DNA from: Primulina eburnea
Taxonomy: Eukaryota > Streptophyta > Magnoliopsida > Lamiales > Gesneriaceae
Direction of reading: 5' to 3'
Assembly: GCF_022965805.1 (NCBI RefSeq)
Contig: NC_133110.1
Location: forward strand, 30,810,668-30,874,667
DNA: 64,000 nt
The notes below the pieces were generated by a model that worked only from the letters and a program-made list of their open reading frames with translations, was not told the origin of the DNA and searched no databases. Shown piece by piece: positions 56,488 through 64,000 of this stretch (the first letter of the stretch is position 1; every line of letters starts with the position of its first letter). The translations under genes were made by a program, and so were the position numbers.

Positions 56488-59100
56488 CAAGGCCAGAGTG
56501 GAAGAGCATCCGGTTCCGTACCTCAGTTTGAGCGGCAGGCATCATCAGTTCACTCTTTTCAGCCTCCAACGGCACCAACTCAATCCAGAGGCCGAGGTAG
56601 TCAGACTGTGACTCAACCTCCGAGGCAACAGGCCCAAGTGTTTGCATTGACCGAAGAGCAAGCACAAGATGCACCAGATGATGTGATAGCAGGTAACTGC
56701 TCTCTTTATGGTTATCCTGCTTATATCTTGATAGATACAGGTGCATCGCATACATTCATTGCCTGTTGAGTCTTTGCTAGATGTTGTGTCTATTAATTCT
56801 CCGTTGGGAAGTGGATTGATATCTGTAACTACGGTTAGACATTGCATTCTACAGTTTGAGGGGCATGAGATTGACCTAGATTGTATAGTGTTGGGTCTAG
56901 CTGATTTTGATTGTATAGTCGGTATTGACATGCTAACAAAGTACAGAGCCACCGTGGATTGTTTCCACAAGATTGTCAGATTCAGACCCGAGATGACAGA
57001 CGAGTGGAAATTCTACGGGAAGGGTTCCAGATCTCGGATTCTCTTGATTTCGGCTCTTACTATGAACAGATTGTTACAAAAAGGAGCAGATGGTTTCTTT
57101 ATTTATGCTGTAGATATGCAGAAGTCGAGCCCGACGTTGGCAGATATACCAGTAGTGCGGGAATTTCCAGATATTTTTCCAGATAAGATCCCAGGATTAC
57201 CTCCGGTTTGAGAGGTAGATTTTAGCATTGAACTTGTACCAGGTACCGTCCCTATTTCGAGAGATCCGTATAGGATGGCACCCATCGAACTAAAAGAATT
57301 GAAAGCACAATTAGAAGATCTTCTGGCCAAGGGATATATCAGACCTAGTGTATCTCCTTGGGGCGCTCCGGTGCTGTTTGTGCGGAAGAAAGATGGTTCG
57401 ATGCGATTGTGTATAGACTACCGGCAACTGAACAAGGCAACGATCAAGAATAAATATCCTTTGCCTAGGATTGATGATTTATTTGATCAGTTGCAGGGAT
57501 CTTCTGTGTATTCTAAGATTGATTTGCGATCCGGGTATCATCAGCTCAGAGTTCGAGATATAGACATACCAAAGACAGCATTTCGAACTAGGTATGGACA
57601 TTACGAATTTATTGTCATGCCTTTTGGTTTAACCAATGCTCCTGCGGTATTTATGGGCTTGATGAACCAAGTGTTTCATAGATATTTGGATGAATTTGTC
57701 ATTGTTTTCATCGATGATATTTTGGTGTATTCGAAGAACAGAAATGAGCTTGCAGAGCATCTCAGAATTGTTTTGCAGACATTGAGAAATGAGCAACTGT
57801 ATGCGAAATTGTCAAAGTGTGAGTTTTGGCTGAACCGAGTTGTATTCTTGGGGCATATCATTTCTAGAGATGGTATTTCTGTTGATCCAAGTAAAGTGGA
57901 AGCTGTGATCAGTTGGTCGAGACCGACTTCTGTACCAGAAATACGCAGTTTCATGGGCTTAGCTGGATACTACAGAAGATTTATCAAAGATTTCTCCAGT
58001 ATTGCAAAGCCAATAACTCAATTGACGCAAAAGAATGCACCATTTGTTTGGTCAGAGGAGTGTGAGTCTAGTTTTGTTGAATTGAAGAAAAGACTGACTA
58101 GTGCTCCAGTACTGACGATACCTTCAAGTACGGTTGATTTCGTTGTATATTGTGATGCTTCTCATAGAGGTTTGGGATGTGTTCTTATGCAGCGAGGCCA
58201 TGTGATCGCATACGCCTCGAGACAATTGAAGCCACATGAGGTACGATACCCCATTCATGATCTGGAATTGGCGGCTATCGTATTTGCGTTAAAGATTTGG
58301 CGTCATTATCTCTACGGCGAGAAATTTGAAATCTTCTCCGATCACAAAAGCCTGAAGTACCTATTTTCTCAATCAGAGCTGAACATGAGGCAGCGTAGAT
58401 GGCTTGATCTACTGAAAGATTTTGATTGTGAAATCAAATACTATCCAGGAAAGTCAAATGCAGCAGCAGATGCCTTGAGTCGAAAGGTATGTGCCTTGTC
58501 CTTATTGACGATAGGTGTTAACAAGTTAGTTGAAAATTGCTGTTTCTCCGGATTAGTATTTGATACAGATAAGAAGCCACTACGACTTGCTGCTATTCAA
58601 GTTGAGCCCAATTTGATTATGAGATTCAAAGAAGCACAAAGAACTGATCAGAATGTGCAGAAATCAATCCAAATGGTCAGATCAGGGCATGTATCAGAAT
58701 ATCAGGTACGAGATCATGTGTTGTACGTGAATAACCGTCTAGTTGTGCCAGATATTGCAGACTTGAGACAGCAGATTCTGACAGAGGCACATTGTAGTCG
58801 GTTCAGCATTCATCCTGGTGGCAGAAAGATGTATAATGACTTGAAAACACAATTCTGGTGGAAACAGATGAAGTCAGACATCGCAGAATATGTGTCTAAG
58901 TGTGTGAACTGCCAACAGGTAAAAGCGGAAAGAAAGAAGCCGGGAGGGTTACTTCAGAGTTTATCTATTCCAGAATGGAAATGGGACCACATTTCCATGG
59001 ATTTCGTGACGAAGTTTCCTCGATCATCCAGAGGCTGCGATGCGATTTGGGTCATTATTGACAGGTTGACCAAATCTGCTTGTTTCATTCCATACAGAAT
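56488..59100 (+). pseudogene. pol: pol of element G, broken and 3'-truncated
   Basis: Protease starts at [10 protein letters not shown] (near 56727-56758) and is followed by a deletion of about 28-29 bp against E, between two CATTCATT repeats, which shifts the frame. The 56741-57211 frame ends at a TGA where E has CGA. A 638-codon frame (57275-59191) covers RT (FIDDILVYS near 57710-57735), RNase H ([15 protein letters not shown]), the HHCC region and the first part of the integrase core ([20 protein letters not shown]). Homology to E ends at about 59100; the last 30 or so codons come from LTR I sequence. The rest of integrase and the 3' LTR are missing. Confidence 0.92.
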
Positions 59101-60438
59101 AAATCTCAGCAAGTGGAACTCTTACATAGCAATGATACATAGTATACACTGTAAAACATGGCTTTTAAATCATAAATACCATCGACTCTGAAACATGAAT
59201 AACGTAGCAATAACTGTAGCAATAGCAATGGCAATAGATAGCAAAACGATGGTATTTCTCTTTTCTCTGGTTGGATTGATATCAATAGTATCTGTGACTG
59301 TGGTTGCCAATATCCCATCGATATAAATCGATAACTGTGAGGGGATAAAAGCCTTTGGTCGATGATCATCTAATTGCATGCAATGCTATGGCTATGATTA
59401 ATCAATCCAATAAAACATTTGAATTCTCAATAGCATTTAAGGCCGTCGTTTCGCAATCTCATAATATCTCTTGTATTCCCTTTATAACAATGGTGAGACA
59501 TCAATGCCTCCAATAGATAATCAATGAAATCAATACATAACAATGGATCAATGGAAGGGAATAACACTTTGAAACCTTTAAAACACAATACATATAATAT
59601 CATGTGAGCAAAAAGGATGAAATTCCACTTACAAACCAATAGAACACCTCCAACTATACTCTTGGTACACCACCTACAACAATAATCCATAAATAACACC
59701 AATATCAAGACTAAATCCAAGAGTCCATGCTAAATAATCCATAGAACCATCAAAACATCAAATCCAAAATAACCCTTAACTCGAAACCTCATTAGAATCG
59801 CACCAAAAACTTACCTAAGCTTCCTTATACCACGGAGAACGATGATCTCAAGTCGGAAATCCAAATAACTCCAAGAATCAAAGGTAGGAAGCTAAAGAAA
59901 TGGATGAAAACCCTTGCCAATGGAGAGAAAATCGGTAAAGAAGAGAAGGAATAGGATAAGGTATGGCCAACAACTCCCAAAAAGTGACTTAAAAACTCGC
60001 CCATACTTACACCGCGGGTGCGCCAACACAAGCACCGCGGGTGCGCTAAGCTCACGGCAACCAAAATAAATCCCATGCACGAACACCGCGGGTGCGGTGC
60101 TACAATTACCGCGGGTGCGGTCTCACCGCGGGTGCGGTCCTTGCACTGCCGCGGGTGCGGTGATGCCACGGCCCTCCAAAACCAAAATCATGAATAGTAC
60201 ACCGCGGGGGCACTCATCTAAGAGCGCGGGTGCACTCTACTCACGGCAATGAACAGTAACAAAACAACTAAAAAATCGATTCGAAACGCTGAAACGAACA
60301 ATCAACACCAACTAACACCTCAAATAAATAATAACCAATAATACTATAGCCCAAAACACAACTATAATCATCTAATCACATAACCCAATTAACACAATAA
60401 AGCTTAAACCGTACCGTACACCGGGCTCGGCTATTACA
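59101..60438 (-). repeat. gypsy LTR fragment I (minus strand)
   Basis: On the minus strand it starts TGTAATAGCCGAGCCCGG at 60438 and has a donor-like GGTAAGTTTTT near 59809-59820. Its other end is cut at the junction with G, with no matching LTR edge or duplication visible. It does not closely match the other LTRs apart from its palindrome type. How it came to abut G and the satellite is unclear. Confidence 0.7.
60011..60234 (-). promoter_or_regulatory. palindrome cluster, ACCGC-ACCC-GCGGT type (LTR I)
   Basis: About eight copies of ACCGCGGGTGCGGT or part of it on the plus strand. I found no clear TATA box at the usual distance on the minus strand. Confidence 0.6.
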
Positions 60439-60505
60439 TTGCATAGGACTAAGAAGGGAGGGATTCTATTTTTGTTGTTGTGGATAGATTCTCTAAGATG
60501 GCACA
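60439..60505 (+). repeat. satellite fragment left of LTR H
   Basis: Part of one monomer (GCATAGGACTAAGAAGGGAG and on), ending GCACA at the H insertion. It continues in phase at 62305. Confidence 0.9.
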
Positions 60506-61861
60506 TGTGGGGACCCGGACGCTAATCATCTTTTAAATCATCATTGGGACTAATTAATCAATTATAGTAAATAGGGTCTAAATTTTTTTTTTAACTGCGG
60601 AAGGTAATGGAATCAAACTCCTATACAGATCAGTATAAAAGTATAAATCTGACAAAATATACAATCATACATACTCAGGTTCAACAACTACTATCAAGTG
60701 TTTAAACCCTAGCTCTAGTCCAAGTCCGGTATCACCACTCTAATCTCGATATGTCTTCATCTCTGTAACCCTGAACCTGTCCCACCTGTTGCCATGCACA
60801 CATACAAACAAGACAACAGCCGGATAACTCCGGTGAGATATAAATATCCCAGTATAAACAATGTATTAAATGCAATCATATAAAACATATATAAAAGCAT
60901 AAACAAACATCAAAACATGTATCTAATCTGACTACATGAATTAATGACTCGTGATCTAATCTTATCTTATCTCAAATCTAGGGATCCCAATCTAATTTAG
61001 ACTTTGGTATTCTGTATCGAATGTGTCTGAGATAGACGTCGATCTACATCTGAAGCTCGTCGATACACCGTAAGTCTAGAGTCTTATCGGTTCTGAGAAA
61101 GACTCGGCGGTTCTGCCCTAGCTAGGCTGTCAGCCCTAGACTCGGACTCTGACCCTGTTCTAAGTCAATACATTAACATATCAATCTGATAATCTGCAAA
61201 TATCAATGCAATAAAATAAAGTATGTGATTTAGGGAAACTCAAGTCAAACCTAACTCGAGTTGTGCAATCCCGAATCAACATTTATTTATACCTTTCTTT
61301 CGTCGGTTTCTGGCTCAGTCGAAGTTCTGAACTCACAGCCTGTCTGGTAATGACAATATCAATAATCTCATGTCAATATACCTTTCAAATCAATAACAAT
61401 CTGATCAATCTGGATTTAATTCAAAATCAACGGCATAACGGTACAATTCCAGTATCTCCGTCAGTACAATATCCTCATATCACAGTTACCATCCATAACC
61501 CATATCCAATATCATCCGTAATCCAATCACAATTCAAATTTGTCTGGTATAAATCAATATACCCTAAAAATTCATAACAATTCTATAATCAGTCCGTTTC
61601 TTAATCTGACTTCGATTCTACGCTGTCTAACATGTCAAGAACAACATATATGATGTGTATTCAATTCTAACAACATCATAATTCCAAAACATGTCAAAAC
61701 GTAGTAAAACTTACGTCCAGTTGTAGTCTGCGTTGCAAGGAGCACGGTACCGAAGTCGGATTTAAATTCTAACGGACGGATTTCTCACAAATCGAATTCT
61801 AAATTCAAAGATCAAAAGTTTCTCTCGATTTTCGATTTTCTTTCTTCTGAGTACGGTTTGC

Positions 61862-61862
<1 letters not shown>

Positions 61863-61911
<49 letters not shown>
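61863..61911 (-). repeat. (TA)n microsatellite at the TATA position, LTR H
   Basis: About 24 TA units, 46 bp downstream (in LTR sense) of the palindrome cluster. Confidence 0.9.
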
Positions 61912-61912
<1 letters not shown>

Positions 61913-61956
61913 AACGTACATGAAAACGCCAAATGTCGATTTTTCCTTCTGCATGT

Positions 61957-62174
61957 CTCGCGCATATGCGCGACACTACCGGCGCATATGCGCGAGACCT
62001 ACTGGTCATCGCACATCACTCCTCGGCAGGCTCGCGCATGTGCGCGAATTCCTCGGCGCATGTGCCCCAACTCCTCTGGATGCTGCGCGCATGTGCGCGA
62101 CTTACTCGGCGCATGTGCGCCAACCTTCCTGGAGTCCTCGCGCATGTGCGGGCATATCATCGCGCCTGTGCGCC
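61957..62174 (-). promoter_or_regulatory. U3 palindrome cluster, CGCGCATATGCGCG type (LTR H)
   Basis: About nine copies, two of them GCGCATATGCGC and most GCGCATGTGCGC, with some degenerate. It shares the flank AGTAGGTCTCGCGC with LTRs E and J. Confidence 0.65.
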
Positions 62175-62304
62175 AATACTACTGTCTTGGCACCTTATCA
62201 ATTCACACGCGATCTCATTTTGTGTCTCGGTTAACTCTTTCATAATCGTCTCGATTAAAATCTATAATCGTAATTTAACACGACATAAAATCTCGGGCAT
62301 TACA

Positions 62305-64000
62305 GCACATTTTATAGCTTGTCATAAAACGGATGATGCTTCAGACATTGCGGACTTGTTCTTTAGAGAAGTCGTTAGGTTGCATGGAAAGCCTAGGACT
62401 ATTGTTTCTGGTCGCGATGTTAAATTCTTGAGTTACTTTTGGAAGACTTTATGTGCTAAACTTGGCACAAAATTGTTGTTTTCTACTACTTGTCATCCTC
62501 AAACGGATGGACAAACTGAAGTTGTCAATATAACTTTGGGAACACCTTTGCGTGCTATTCTTAAAAAGAACTTGGATTGACATTTCTATGGACTTTATTT
62601 TGGGGTTGCCTAGGACTAAGAAGGGGAGGGATTCTATTTTTGTTGTTGTGGATAGATTCTCTAAGATGGTACATTTTATAGCTTGTCATAAAACCGATGA
62701 TGCTTCAAACATTGCGGACTTGTTCTTTAGAGAAGTCGCTAGGTTGCATGGCATGCCTAAGACTATTGTTTCTGGTCGCGATGTTAAATTCTTGAGTTAC
62801 TTTTGGAATACTTTATGGGCTAAACTTGGCACAAAATTGTTGTTTTCTACTACTTGTCATCCTCAAACGGATGGACAAACTGAAGTTGTCAATAAAAATT
62901 GGGAACACTTTTGCGTGCAATTCTTAAAAAGAACTTGGATTGACATTTCTATGGACTTTATTTTGGGGTTGCCTAGGACTAAGAAGGGAAGGGATTCTAT
63001 TTTTGTTGTTGTGGATAGATTTTCTAAGATGGCACATTTTATAGCTTGTCATAAAACCCATGATGCTTCAAACATTGCGGATTTGTTCTTTAGAGAAGTC
63101 GTTAGGTTGCATGGCATCCCTAGGACTACTGTTTCTGGTCGCGATGTTAAATTCTTGAGTTACTTTTGGAATACTTTATGGGCTAAACTTGGCACAAAAT
63201 TGTTGTTTTCTACTACTTGTCATCCTCAAACGGATGGACAAACTGAAGTTGTCAATAGAACTTTGGGAACACTTTTGCGTGCTATTCTTAAAAAGAACTT
63301 GGATTGACATTTCTATGGACTTTATTTTGGGGTTGCCTAGGACTAAGAATTGGAGGGATTCTATATTTGTTGTTGTGGATAGATTCTCTAAGATGGCATA
63401 TTTTATAGCTTGTCATAAAACCAATGATGCTTCAAACATTGCGGATTTGTTCTTTAGAGAAGTCGTTAGGTTGCATGGCATGCCTAGGACTATTGTTTTC
63501 TGGTCGCGACGTTAAATTATTGAGTTACTTTTGGAAGACTTTATGTGCTAAACTTGCAACAAAATTGTTGTTTTCTACTACTTGTCATCCTCAAACGGAT
63601 GGACAAACTGAAGTTGGCAATAGAACTTTGGGAACACATTTGCGTGCTATTCTTAAAAAGAACTTTAATTGACATTTCTATGGACTTTATTTTGGGGTTG
63701 CATAGGACTAAGAAGGGGAGGGATTCTATTTTTGTTGTTGTGGATAGATTCTCTAAGATGGCACATTTTATAGCTTGTCATAAAACCCATGATGCTTCAA
63801 ACATTGCGGATTTGTTCTTTAGAGAAGTCGTTAGGTTGCATGGCATCCCTAGGACTATTGTTTCTGGTCGCGATGTTAAATTCTTGAGTTACTTTTGGAA
63901 TACTTTATGGGCTAAACTTGGCACAAAATTGTTGTTTTCTACTACTTGTCATGCTCAAACGGATGGACAAACTGAAGTTGTCAATAGAACTTTGGGAACA
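62305..64000 (+). repeat. integrase-derived satellite array 2 (monomeric)
   Basis: Tandem monomers of 363-365 bp; boundaries end at 62580, 62943, 63307 and 63672. There is no A/B alternation: every copy combines ATGGACTTTATTTTGGGG (type B at 8847-10536) with GCTTGTCAT and TTGCATGG (type A-like). The frames contain [10 protein letters not shown] and TDGQTEV but SGRDV instead of SDRDV. The array runs off the window. Confidence 0.92.

Larger units (their letters stand above)
60506..62304 (-). repeat. solo LTR H (minus strand)
   Basis: 1799 bp, minus-strand TGTAATGCCCGAGA to GGGTCCCCACA, flanked by GCACA (60501-60505 and 62305-62309) within one satellite monomer. It has the R stem-loops near 60786-60835 and the donor-like GGACGTAAGTTT near 61712-61723. 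R/U5 closely resembles B and C. No internal region, hence a solo LTR. Confidence 0.93.

Noticed and set aside
60439..60505. Satellite start at 60439 as the direct far side of the E insertion at 37751
   Set aside because: The phase does not match the broken monomer at 37751 and the monomer type differs, so a simple insertion cannot join them.
7768..62174. Interspersed palindromic repeats that look like CRISPR arrays
   Set aside because: Spacing is irregular, repeats vary, there are no cas genes, and each cluster lies in the U3 of a plant LTR next to a TATA box.
1..64000. Host protein-coding genes, tRNA or rRNA genes
   Set aside because: All long frames are retrotransposon-derived. The TGGTATCAGAGC sites are primer sites, not tRNA genes.

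Overview
This window is plant (angiosperm, most likely eudicot) repeat DNA. I see no host gene, tRNA or rRNA gene. Nearly every base belongs to LTR retrotransposons or to a satellite derived from one. The plant assignment rests on the element families (Ty3/gypsy chromoviruses with C-terminal chromodomains, a Ty1/copia element), the initiator-Met-tRNA primer sites (TGGTATCAGAGC) and the LTR structure. The species cannot be read from the sequence. A tandem array plus repeated nesting suggests heterochromatin, possibly pericentromeric.

Layout. (1) 1-6266 is the 3' part of a decayed Ty1/copia element, inserted into a minus-strand gypsy LTR (J, 6267-8216). (2) 8217-10536 and 35303-37751 are the two halves of one satellite array, made of 362/364-bp monomers derived from a gypsy integrase core and arranged as 726-bp dimers. 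(3) A four-deep nest lies inside that array. Element A (10537-35302, minus, gag-bearing, decayed pol, duplication CTTTA) holds solo LTR B (16492-33617, AATGT). B holds element C (18060-33046, plus, decayed pol, CGACG). C holds element D (24938-32271, minus, nearly intact Tekay-like chromovirus, CTCTA). (4) From 37752 a second nest begins. Element E (plus) is broken at 43775 by element G (LTR from 43776), and the G LTR is interrupted by element F (45366-54978, duplication GGCAG). F has an intact 1461-codon gag-pol and two extra coiled-coil ORFs. G is truncated at about 59100. (5) 59101-60438 is a minus-strand LTR fragment (I). (6) 60439-64000 is a second, monomeric array of the same satellite, split by solo LTR H (60506-62304, duplication GCACA).

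Main discovery. Several LTRs carry, in U3, a cluster of short CpG-rich palindromes. In B, C, E, G, H and J the cluster lies 43-51 bp upstream of the TATA element. The palindrome type is uncoupled from the rest of the element: two types (ACCGC-ACCC-GCGGT and CGCGCATATGCGCG) each occur on two different LTR/coding backbones, which suggests exchangeable promoter cassettes. Other signals are covarying hairpins in the LTRs and beside the polypurine tract, a satellite that has lost an integrase catalytic aspartate in the copies read, and two coiled-coil ORFs in F, each preceded by a splice-acceptor-like sequence.
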